From: Candidatus Woesearchaeota archaeon
Lineage (GTDB): Archaea; Nanobdellota; Nanobdellia; SCGC-AAA011-G17; PNOQ01
Assembly: GCA_018663865.1 (NCBI GenBank)
Contig: JABJPM010000022.1
Location: 1-33,621 of the forward strand
Direction: 5' to 3'
DNA: 33,621 nucleotides
This document shows positions 14,837 to 22,545 of this stretch, in pieces (position 1 is the first letter of the stretch; each line of letters opens with the position of its first letter). Made by a program: the position numbers and the translations under genes. Below the pieces are notes generated by a model. It had not been told where the DNA came from and made no database searches. It saw only the letters and a program-made list of their open reading frames with translations.

Positions 14837-15994
14837 ATGGTAAAAATAGGCATTGCAATAAGTTTATATGATAAATTTGAAGAGCTTTCATTATTAATAG
14901 ACATAATTAGATCCAATTGGAACGGAGAATATGTAATCTCGGTGTGTTGTAATCATCCAGATGGAAAGAAAAAAATACAAAATTTAGATATAGATTGTTA
15001 TTCTCAGGGAGAAGATATAAATTTTTCTAAATCGCTTACCGATTTTCAAAAAAAAATTAATTTAAATGGCCGAGTTTTAGATTCGATTAAAAAATCATGT
15101 TTAGGCGCGATTAATCATGGGGCAGATTATGTTATGCATTTGCATACAGATGCTTGGCCACTTAATGAACAATCTTTGTTGAATTTGGTTGATGATATGA
15201 AAAAATTCAAAAAAGGAATTGGATATCGTGGAATGGGGTTATCAAAATATAGGCCAGATTGTCCGCTGGGCCATGTGGATGATATGTTTCTTTTGTTTAA
15301 TTCTGAATTTGTAAAAAAAATTAATTTTTTCAATTTCAATCCATTATCCATTTTACCTAATCGATTAAGTATTCATGGCGCCATTTCGTCTCTATTGGTT
15401 GCTAAAGCTGGAATAGAGAATCTTTATTTTTATGAAGATCACACAAACCTTCTTTTTTGGGATGGTGAAAAACATAACCCCCTTTTTGAGAGGGCTAAAC
15501 CGACAATGTATGATTTAAAATATAAATTTTTACATGTGCACTCCCAATCTTTCATTAATGATTATTCAAGAAATATCCAGGCAATGTATCTTTTTGAAAA
15601 TGGAATTACAAATGGAAAATATATTTCAATTTTTTTAGATAAATATTTGATTAATAAGGATATATTGTTAGAGGAAATATCAAATTATGAAAATAAATTA
15701 TATCTAAAATTGAGATTTTGGGGATTTCCCATTATTAAATTTGGCAGATTTGGAAGGGATTTCAATAAAATGAAAATTTATTTAAATTCTTCATTCAGAA
15801 TCAAATTAATTTATTGGTTTAGGGTTAATATTATGTCTATGTGGGAAGAAACAATAAAGAAATGGTTTGGATTTGAATTATCCCCAAATTATTCTGTTTG
15901 GCCAGAATCTTTAAATGATCTTTATTTTAAAAATTTAAATCAATCTGATTATCCAGAATTTTTAATTTGGTGGAAAAAAAGTAATTCTGAATGA
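14837..15994 (+). CDS. Glycosyltransferase-like protein, last gene of cyclitol-type operon
   Basis: A 385-residue protein. The first ~230 residues look like a GT-A/nucleotide-diphospho-sugar transferase domain: KIGIAISLYDKFEEL at the N-terminus, YVISVCCNHPDG, and MHLHTDAWP at 100-108 in the position of the DxD metal motif, then GIGYRGMG and IHGAISSLLVAKAG. The last ~150 residues are aromatic and basic and may contact membrane. I cannot place it in a named GT family with certainty. It starts 4 bp after the nucleotidyltransferase stop, so it is the likely user of the activated unit. Its 3' end faces the GT-39-like gene across 17 bp. Confidence 0.65.
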   Translation: MVKIGIAISLYDKFEELSLLIDIIRSNWNGEYVISVCCNHPDGKKKIQNLDIDCYSQGEDINFSKSLTDFQKKINLNGRVLDSIKKSCLGAINHGADYVMHLHTDAWPLNEQSLLNLVDDMKKFKKGIGYRGMGLSKYRPDCPLGHVDDMFLLFNSEFVKKINFFNFNPLSILPNRLSIHGAISSLLVAKAGIENLYFYEDHTNLLFWDGEKHNPLFERAKPTMYDLKYKFLHVHSQSFINDYSRNIQAMYLFENGITNGKYISIFLDKYLINKDILLEEISNYENKLYLKLRFWGFPIIKFGRFGRDFNKMKIYLNSSFRIKLIYWFRVNIMSMWEETIKKWFGFELSPNYSVWPESLNDLYFKNLNQSDYPEFLIWWKKSNSE

Positions 15995-16011
15995 AGAATT
16001 TAAATAAATAT

Positions 16012-17511
16012 TTAATTTAATTTAAATAATTTTTCTTTGTATTTTCTTAATTCTAATTCTGCATATTGGTATGCCTCTGTTTCTTTTTCACCAATTAATG
16101 TAATTTCAAAATGTTTAGTAATTTCAATTAATACTTTTTTTTCTGGATCTATTGAAAAACCCTCGCCAGTTGAATAAATTGGGATCTCCCCATTGGAATA
16201 ATTTTTTAATCTTCGTATAAATGCGTTTATTTCTTCACTATCCCCCGATCTTGGGTGAGATAATGTTGTTCTATTTCCATAATATTCTATGAAAAAACCA
16301 AGATCATTAGTAATTATTATTGCATTTTCTTCTGTTTGTTCATTAATCCATAATGCAAATTCTTCTGGCCCTGAATAATTATGTCTATGGTTGATTATTG
16401 GGTAAGCAGTAGAAAACATTAAAATTATTAAAATTAAAATGGATAATATTCCCAATATTTTATTTTTATTATAAATGTGTCTTGCCCCAATTGCTATTAG
16501 GAGTGATAGGGCGGGCAACAGAATTATAAAAAATCTTGCCTGCGGCATTAATATATTTCCAAAATATATTAATGATGGGAGTATCCATAACATTAAAAAG
16601 ATAAATAATTTTTTTTGTTTTTTTATGCAGATGATTGTCCCAAGTATCAACAAAATTAATCCCCATGCGGTGATGGATTGATATAAATAATTTAAACTTA
16701 TTTTTAAACTTGGTGAAATTAATCCTTGCCAACCTACTGCGACATTTTGTTCTATCAATAATGATTCTAAATAATTTAATAATCCTCCAACTTCCTTTAT
16801 TTTATTATAAAATAGTGAATACCAAGTGCCTATCGAAGAAATTGAAAAATATATTAAATTTTTCAATTTTAATTTATCTTTTTTTATTGAAAATCCATCA
16901 CCCATTTTTTTAGGATTTAAATATAACAAAAGCATTGGTAAAATTAAAAACACATTCAAAATTCTTATCGCAACTGAAAGGCCAAAGAAAACTCCGGAGA
17001 GGATAATTGGCCAAGTTTTTTTTAGTTTATTGTATGAAAAAATAAGATACATTGAAGTCAATATAAAAAATAATGCAATGGCATGTGTTTTCGGATATGT
17101 CGTCACAGATAAAAAAATGGCATTAAAACAAAGTATTAATGCTGCAGAAATACTTATAAATTTATCTTTTGTAATTGTTTTTGAAATTAAATATAACAAA
17201 ACAATTGATAATCCTGTTGTTAAAAATGTAGCAAAAAAATACGATGTTTCCGCAGATGTAGTTCCAGTAATTAAATTTTCTAACCAATAAAAAAGAAATA
17301 CAAATATGATCATTCCTGGCGCCCCATATGCATATGAATATTGCAATTTTCCAGTAATCAATGTTTGTTCAATCATCAATACATCTTTGAGTGAATCCCA
17401 ATGAAATACACTCCCATTTTTAAATAAAATTCTGATTATTATTGTTATTAAAAATAATGTTAAGAGTATGTAAACTTCTTTATCAATTTTTTTTAATAAA
17501 TCAAATTTCAT
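16012..17511 (-). CDS. GT-39/PMT-like membrane glycosyltransferase
   Basis: A 499-residue protein with around 10-12 transmembrane helices and a C-terminal soluble tail, of the dolichyl-phosphate-sugar-dependent GT-C class. The first extracytoplasmic loop carries an acidic residue in SVFHWDSLKD (catalytic Asp candidate). A late loop reads HRHNYSGPEEFALWINEQT followed by ENAIIITNDLG, a common feature of archaeal PMT_2 proteins. It probably transfers a sugar from a polyprenyl-phosphate donor on the outer face. The donor may come from the DPM/DPG-type synthase at 17950-18672. It is divergent from GtrA with a shared TATA region. Confidence 0.82.
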   Translation of the reverse strand: MKFDLLKKIDKEVYILLTLFLITIIIRILFKNGSVFHWDSLKDVLMIEQTLITGKLQYSYAYGAPGMIIFVFLFYWLENLITGTTSAETSYFFATFLTTGLSIVLLYLISKTITKDKFISISAALILCFNAIFLSVTTYPKTHAIALFFILTSMYLIFSYNKLKKTWPIILSGVFFGLSVAIRILNVFLILPMLLLYLNPKKMGDGFSIKKDKLKLKNLIYFSISSIGTWYSLFYNKIKEVGGLLNYLESLLIEQNVAVGWQGLISPSLKISLNYLYQSITAWGLILLILGTIICIKKQKKLFIFLMLWILPSLIYFGNILMPQARFFIILLPALSLLIAIGARHIYNKNKILGILSILILIILMFSTAYPIINHRHNYSGPEEFALWINEQTEENAIIITNDLGFFIEYYGNRTTLSHPRSGDSEEINAFIRRLKNYSNGEIPIYSTGEGFSIDPEKKVLIEITKHFEITLIGEKETEAYQYAELELRKYKEKLFKLN

Positions 17512-17535
17512 CTCATATTTAGAATAATAAATATC

Positions 17536-17543
17536 TTTATAAA
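17536..17543. promoter_or_regulatory. Shared palindromic TATA for divergent genes
   Basis: TTTATAAA reads the same on both strands and lies about 25-29 nt from both the minus-strand ATG at 17511 and the plus-strand ATG at 17565. Confidence 0.5.
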
Positions 17544-17564
17544 TATTTCTTGTGTCTTTTTGAT

Positions 17565-17957
17565 ATGATTAAAAAAAGATTACCCAAACCAATCTTATAT
17601 ATCCTTTGTGCAGGAATTGCCACTTTGATCGATATTGGATTACTTTTTATATTTACTGAATTTTTTAAAATAATGTATCTATTTTCTGCTACGTTGTCAT
17701 ATACTAGTGGAATCGCAGTCAATTATGGGCTGAATAGGAAAATAACATTTAAAAATAAAAGTAGAAAAATATTCAAACAGTTTATGTTATTTGTTTTTGT
17801 ATCCCTGGTTGGACTCATATTTACACTCTTATTTATTGCCTTATTCGTTGAAATACTGAATATTTGGTATATTTTTGCTAAATTAATGACCATTGCATTA
17901 GTTTTTATTTGGAGTTATAATGCAAATAATAAGTTAACTTTCAAAATTTTTAATTAA
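17565..17957 (+). CDS. GtrA-family membrane protein
   Basis: A 130-residue, four-helix membrane protein of the GtrA family (PF04138). It has a basic N-terminus, ILCAGIATLIDIGLLFIFTEF as first helix with the conserved G-x-x-x-T-x-x-D, an Y-x-x-GIAVNYGLNRKITF motif between helices two and three, and NNKLTF at the C-terminus. GtrA proteins are thought to flip polyprenyl-phosphate-linked sugars. The start at the ATG at 17565 fits the TATA spacing; a TTG at 17550 is too near. The 3' end overlaps by 8 bp the convergent GtrB/DPG-like synthase gene, its natural functional partner. Confidence 0.9.
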   Translation: MIKKRLPKPILYILCAGIATLIDIGLLFIFTEFFKIMYLFSATLSYTSGIAVNYGLNRKITFKNKSRKIFKQFMLFVFVSLVGLIFTLLFIALFVEILNIWYIFAKLMTIALVFIWSYNANNKLTFKIFN

Positions 17958-18672
17958 TCATTCTTAAAGATATTCTCATTCTAAGTTTTATCAGATCTCG
18001 AATATATTTATATGCAGTATCAATGATATTCACTCTTGAATCTGTGTCCTCTACCCAAGTTACGGGGATTTCATGAATCTTTAAACCTTTTTTTTCTGCA
18101 ATCGTCAATAATTCTGTATCAAAAAACCATTCATTATCTTTTAAATTTGGCAATAACTTTTGAAATGTTTGTTTATTAATTGCCTTAAATCCGCATTGGG
18201 CATCAGAATATTTTGTCCAAAGAATTAATTTAACTAATATGTTATATGTTCTCGAAATCAATTCTCTTTTGAATCCTCGTTTTGTTTTAGAATCTTTGGA
18301 AAGCCTTGTTCCCGTGCTAATGTGAAATCCTTTGTTTGCAATTGCATCTATCATTGAGGGAAATGCACATAATTCCGTAGAAAGGTCAACATCCATATAA
18401 CTGATAATATCAGAATCACTCATGTTCCATGCCTTTTTTAATGCCCGCCCCCTGCCCTTTTTCATTAATTTTATTGCTCTGACCTGGGAATGATCCTTGC
18501 TTAATTTTTTTGCAATTTCAAAAGTATTGTCTGTTGATCCATTATCCACGATAGTGATATGGTAATTGTATTGTTTCATATTTTTTTGTAAAAAATCTCT
18601 AAGAGTATTGATAGAAGTTTCCAAAATTTTTTCTTCGTTTAAACATGGAATGATGATATCTATATTTTTCAT
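17950..18672 (-). CDS. Polyprenyl/dolichyl-phosphate sugar synthase, GT-2
   Basis: A 240-residue GT-2 enzyme with the pattern of dolichyl-phosphate beta-glucosyltransferase/mannose synthases: IIIPCLNEE at 6-14, VDNGSTDNT, KKGRGRALKKAW, the catalytic MDVDLST (DxD), and GFKAINKQTFQKLLP followed by EWFFDTELL (acceptor-side motif), ending in a PVTWVEDTDSRV-type tail. It has no membrane helix, unlike bacterial GtrB. It makes the lipid-P-sugar donor used by GT-39-type enzymes; GtrA next door may flip it. The promoter is shared with the divergent 18723 gene. Confidence 0.9.
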   Translation of the reverse strand: MKNIDIIIPCLNEEKILETSINTLRDFLQKNMKQYNYHITIVDNGSTDNTFEIAKKLSKDHSQVRAIKLMKKGRGRALKKAWNMSDSDIISYMDVDLSTELCAFPSMIDAIANKGFHISTGTRLSKDSKTKRGFKRELISRTYNILVKLILWTKYSDAQCGFKAINKQTFQKLLPNLKDNEWFFDTELLTIAEKKGLKIHEIPVTWVEDTDSRVNIIDTAYKYIRDLIKLRMRISLRMIN

Positions 18673-18692
18673 AATATGGAGAATTTAATAAT

Positions 18693-18702
18693 ATTTATAA
18701 AT
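18693..18702. promoter_or_regulatory. Shared palindromic TATA for divergent genes
   Basis: ATTTATAAAT is a perfect palindrome. It is centred about 26 nt from both the minus-strand ATG at 18672 and the plus-strand ATG at 18723. Confidence 0.55.
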
Positions 18703-18722
18703 CTTATTAAATGAGTATATTT

Positions 18723-19814
18723 ATGAAATTTTATGAAATTTTATTAAAAACGTCTGAAAAATATTTAAAAATGCAAAATTCGGATGGTTCTTTTAAATCT
18801 GGACACAATGGCCCGTGGATGGATAGAGAAAGCAACGTTAGAAATACTGCCCACATCTCTTTAATTTTGTTTAGAACTTATGAAATTGGAAATAATATGG
18901 AGTTTTTAAATGCGTCGAAAAGGGCGTGTGAATTTTTGCTGATGGATAAAAATAGGCCATATAAAAAAAATGTTCTCTCTAGGTATTCCGGAGATTCCAC
19001 GAATGGGATCATTGGGCCTGCATGGGCAATAGAGCCCTTAATTTATATCGGAAATAGACTTCAAGAGCCAAGATATTTGGATTTTGCCGAAGAAATTGTT
19101 TTGTTACATAAATTTAATAGAAAAAGAAAATTATGGCATATTTCGAATCTTAATGGTTCAGTTGGAAAAATAGATGAGACTTTCAATCATCAACTTTGGT
19201 TTGCTTATGTTGCATTAACAATTGGAAATATAAAAAATAATAAAATCATTTTAAATTATTGTAATGAATTTTTTAATGGCCTTGAAAATAATTTAACTTT
19301 CTTAGAAAAAGGATTAATTGAGCATACATTTAGGAGGAAGGGATTCAAATATATAATTAAAAAAAGATTGATTGATTTATATGAATTAATTAAAGGAAAT
19401 GTCAATACAACTTTTAAAAGATCGAGGGGATATTTGGGTTTTAATTTGCAGGGATTTGCATTAGCATATTATTTTAATCCAGAAATGAAATTTTGGAGTA
19501 AAATAAATAAAAAAATAATGGATTCAATGGATTATGCAATGGCGCATTATCCAATGGATTTAATGAGTGGGGATGAATCTTATGGGTGGGCATATAATCC
19601 AACAGGGATAGAGATTGCATTCGCTCTACAATGCTTTAATAAGATTCCAAAAGAAAAGGAGATTATTAAATGGTTAAATGTACAATTAAATAATTATTAT
19701 GATTTTGGTGCATCAATGATGGCTAAAAATACTTGTGATCCAGTCACTTCTTCTGCAAGATTTTATGAATCGATTTTCTTGGATAATTATGATGTTTTTT
19801 TAAATAATAAATAA
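18723..19814 (+). CDS. Alpha/alpha-barrel protein, AglQ-like (tentative)
   Basis: A 363-residue soluble protein built of repeated helical units: QNSDGSFKSGHNGPWMD near the start, then NTAHISLILFRTYEIG, NGIIGPAWAIEPLIYIG, ETFNHQLWFAYVALTIG and SYGWAYNPTGIEIAFALQ. This pattern of W/N-rich turns between helix pairs is seen in six-hairpin glycosidases and terpenoid-cyclase-like toroids. It resembles the AglQ group found in archaeal N-glycosylation clusters, but I assign that only tentatively; a uronyl hydrolase/lyase or epimerase-like role is possible. I prefer the ATG at 18723 over 18711 because of TATA spacing. Its 3' end overlaps a convergent GT-2 gene by 71 bp, an unusually long antisense overlap. 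Confidence 0.6.
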   Translation: MKFYEILLKTSEKYLKMQNSDGSFKSGHNGPWMDRESNVRNTAHISLILFRTYEIGNNMEFLNASKRACEFLLMDKNRPYKKNVLSRYSGDSTNGIIGPAWAIEPLIYIGNRLQEPRYLDFAEEIVLLHKFNRKRKLWHISNLNGSVGKIDETFNHQLWFAYVALTIGNIKNNKIILNYCNEFFNGLENNLTFLEKGLIEHTFRRKGFKYIIKKRLIDLYELIKGNVNTTFKRSRGYLGFNLQGFALAYYFNPEMKFWSKINKKIMDSMDYAMAHYPMDLMSGDESYGWAYNPTGIEIAFALQCFNKIPKEKEIIKWLNVQLNNYYDFGASMMAKNTCDPVTSSARFYESIFLDNYDVFLNNK

Positions 19815-20622
19815 ATTTGTAAATATCTGGTCCAATAATTTTTCCCAGCGTGAATAGCAAATAAAGTGCAATGTATCTTATCTGAAAATATATTCTATCT
19901 TTTATTGGTAAATTTTTATATCTCATTTTATGTTTTTTAAAAAATTGTTTCAATCCTTCTGTTTTCTTATTAAAATTAGATGAAATTCTTTCTTTTTCTG
20001 ACTCAATTTTATTTATCAAAACTTCATCAACAAAATCAAAATTACAATGCTCTGATAGTCTGAGGTACAGGTCATATTCCTGATTGGATACTAATGATGT
20101 ATCAAAACCATTAATTTTTTTTAATGCTCCTTTTTTTATAATTATCGAAGATGTTTCAGATATGCAAAATGAATGCAATAATTTTTTATAAATATCCCCT
20201 CTATTTCTATGCCTTATTTTTCTAATTTTAACTCCACGCTCATCATAAACATCATATATGCAATATACTGCACAAATAGATTCATCCAATTTGAATTTTT
20301 CCATTTGCTTCTTCAATTTATTCTTTAACCAAATATCATCATCATCTAAAAATGCGATGTAACTACCATTGGATCTTTCAATTCCAATGTTCCTTGCTTT
20401 TCCCCCACCTTCTGAACCATTTGTATGCAAATAGATTATTCTTTTATCATTTAGTTTTTTTATTAAATTTTCATTTTCTATTTTATTTGCTTCATTATTA
20501 CTGTCATCGATTATTATAATTTCCATATTTCCATATTTTTGATTCATTACAGACGCCAATGCACGACTTAACATTTTTGGTCGATTATGTGTAGGGATTA
20601 TTATGCTTACTAATTTATTCAT
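19744..20622 (-). CDS. GT-2 family glycosyltransferase
   Basis: A 292-residue inverting GT-A glycosyltransferase. Nucleotide-binding VSIIIPTHNRP is at 5-15, then IIIIDDSNNE, GGGKARNIGIERSNGSYIAFLDDDD (parts: KARNIGI, FLDDDD metal site near residue 95), and ETSSIIIKKGAL in the acceptor region. The C-terminal third is basic with one hydrophobic stretch (IALYLLFTLG). It follows asparagine synthase with an 8-bp overlap, so the two form an operon. The sugar donor cannot be told. The 3' end overlaps the convergent AglQ-like gene. Confidence 0.9.
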   Translation of the reverse strand: MNKLVSIIIPTHNRPKMLSRALASVMNQKYGNMEIIIIDDSNNEANKIENENLIKKLNDKRIIYLHTNGSEGGGKARNIGIERSNGSYIAFLDDDDIWLKNKLKKQMEKFKLDESICAVYCIYDVYDERGVKIRKIRHRNRGDIYKKLLHSFCISETSSIIIKKGALKKINGFDTSLVSNQEYDLYLRLSEHCNFDFVDEVLINKIESEKERISSNFNKKTEGLKQFFKKHKMRYKNLPIKDRIYFQIRYIALYLLFTLGKIIGPDIYKFIYYLKKHHNYPRKSIHKILQKK

Positions 20623-22447
20623 TTTTATCTATGTACTCCCGATACCATAACTCTATATTTAATAGGCACCATAATTTATTAGCATTCCAAAAATCTGATT
20701 TTTTCAATAATTTTTCTATATATTTTTTTTTATAGATCTCTCTCTTTAATGCCCTTTCATCGAGCAATATTTCCTTAAAATATGTATCTAGCCCCTGCTC
20801 TAACCATGGTCCTAATGGCGTGGGAAATCCTCTTTTTTCCTGATTATATATTATGTCTGGAATGATCCCTCGCATACTATCTTTTATTACACTTTTTAAT
20901 TTATTATTTTTCAATTTTTGCTGTATTGGGATTGAATTTGCAAATTCAATTAATTCTGTATCACACATTGGCATTCTAGCTTCTATTGAATGTGCCATTC
21001 CCATTTTGTCTTCTGCAATAAAGAGGGAAGGCAAATAAGTTTTCAGGTAGATATATTGTAATTTTTCTATATCATTCAATTCACTTTTATTTTTAAATAT
21101 TTCAAATATTCTTTTTTTCGGATTGTAGTTTTTTGTTTTATTTAAAAATTCAGTAGTTAATAATTTCTTCTTCTCTCTTTCGGGAAATATTATTGCTATT
21201 CCTGAACTTATTTCTGGATAGATCGCCGGCAGAAATAAATAATAAAGTATATTCAATCTTTTTTTATCGTTTAATATCTTAAATATAATTTTTGGCCAGT
21301 TTAATGGATTCCGCATTTGTTTTTTATATAGTTTTGCTTGAAATACAGGGTATCCTGCAAATAATTCGTCACCCGCATGCCCAGTTAGAACTACTTTTAC
21401 ATGTTTTGATACCAATTTTGAAAGGTGATATTGGGATATTACTGGAATTCCTACTTTTGGTTCATCCATATGATAAATCATTTTTTTAATATTCTTCAAG
21501 AAATCTTTTTTTGTTACCTCCACTTCATAATTTTTAGCATTAATTTGTTGCGCCACTTTTTTTGCAGCGGGAGTCTCATCATATTCTCCCTTAATGTCAA
21601 ATTTACAAGTAAATGTATTTATTGGATTTTTATTATATTTTGAAGCTATTGTTGTTACACTCCCAGAATCAAATCCTCCGCTAAGGTAGGTTCCCACTGG
21701 AACATCGGAGACCATATGTCTTTTCACACTTTCCTGGAATATTTTTTTGAATTCATCTATTGTTTCATCATATGTTCTTTTTTTATAATTGAATTCCGGC
21801 TCCCAGTATTTTTCTATTTTTACAGTTTCATTTTCACAGATTATGTGGTGCCCTGGCAATAATATTTTTATTCCTTCGAAAAAAGTTTTGTCATCTAAAA
21901 TGTTTTGAAAAGTTAAATATTCTGTAATTGCGTAATTATTTGGAATTCGTTTGATATTGTGTTGTAATATTGCCTTAATTTCACTTGCAAAAATAAATTT
22001 ATCATCTTTATAATAATAATAAAGTGGTTTCATCCCCAATCTATCTCTCGCTAAAAAAAGAGAGTTTTTAGTTTTATTATATATTGCAAATGCAAACATA
22101 CCATTTAATTTTTTTAATATTTCTTCCCCGTATTCTTCATACCCATGCAAGATGCATTCGGTGTCTGTATTTGTTGAAAATCTATGGCCTTTTTCTTTCA
22201 GTTTTTTTGTCAATTTTTTATAATTATATATTTCACCATTGAATATTATGCAAACGGTCTTATCTTCATTCCATATCGGATTTTTCCCCTTTTTGGATAA
22301 ATCAATTATACTCAACCTATTGTGGCCTAAAGAAATATTTTCTGTGATGTATGTTCCTCGATCATCTGGCCCACGATGATTTATTGAATCTAACATATTA
22401 GTTAATATTTTTTCATTTTTCCAATTAAAACCGCTAATTCCACACAT
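20615..22447 (-). CDS. asnB: Asparagine synthase (glutamine-hydrolysing)
   Basis: A 610-residue class-II amidotransferase. The N-terminal nucleophile is C2 (MCGISGF), followed by NHRGPDDRG, GHNRLSIID, FNGEIYNY and RDRLGMKPLYY. The C-terminal synthetase domain has the PP-loop LSGGFDSGS at 255-263 and TGHAGDELFAGYP. Length is as expected for the longer WbpS/AsnB-type proteins common in surface-polysaccharide clusters. It could make free asparagine, but in this setting amidation of a uronic-acid residue of the glycan is equally likely. It leads an operon with the GT-2 gene and has a leaderless promoter at 22467-22478. Confidence 0.93.
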   Translation of the reverse strand: MCGISGFNWKNEKILTNMLDSINHRGPDDRGTYITENISLGHNRLSIIDLSKKGKNPIWNEDKTVCIIFNGEIYNYKKLTKKLKEKGHRFSTNTDTECILHGYEEYGEEILKKLNGMFAFAIYNKTKNSLFLARDRLGMKPLYYYYKDDKFIFASEIKAILQHNIKRIPNNYAITEYLTFQNILDDKTFFEGIKILLPGHHIICENETVKIEKYWEPEFNYKKRTYDETIDEFKKIFQESVKRHMVSDVPVGTYLSGGFDSGSVTTIASKYNKNPINTFTCKFDIKGEYDETPAAKKVAQQINAKNYEVEVTKKDFLKNIKKMIYHMDEPKVGIPVISQYHLSKLVSKHVKVVLTGHAGDELFAGYPVFQAKLYKKQMRNPLNWPKIIFKILNDKKRLNILYYLFLPAIYPEISSGIAIIFPEREKKKLLTTEFLNKTKNYNPKKRIFEIFKNKSELNDIEKLQYIYLKTYLPSLFIAEDKMGMAHSIEARMPMCDTELIEFANSIPIQQKLKNNKLKSVIKDSMRGIIPDIIYNQEKRGFPTPLGPWLEQGLDTYFKEILLDERALKREIYKKKYIEKLLKKSDFWNANKLWCLLNIELWYREYIDKNE

Positions 22448-22466
22448 ATTTTTGATTTATTAATTT

Positions 22467-22478
22467 AATTTATAATAC
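22467..22478 (-). promoter_or_regulatory. TATA box of asparagine synthase gene
   Basis: On the minus strand GTATTATAAATT is centred about 26 nt before the ATG at 22447. Confidence 0.5.
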
Positions 22479-22516
22479 TTTTGCAATTTAATATTTTTAT
22501 AAGATAAATCGAAATG

Positions 22517-22526
22517 TTTTTAATTG
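22517..22526 (+). promoter_or_regulatory. TATA-like element of sulfotransferase gene
   Basis: TTTTTAATTG is centred about 25 nt before the ATG at 22546. It is weaker than the other TATA boxes in the window. Confidence 0.35.
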
Positions 22527-22545
22527 ACTATTTTTTCATTATTCT

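Noticed and set aside
16469-17290. Several ORFs opposite or in other frames of the GT-39-like gene
   Set aside because: They have no motifs and no promoters of their own, and lie entirely within a well-supported membrane protein gene.
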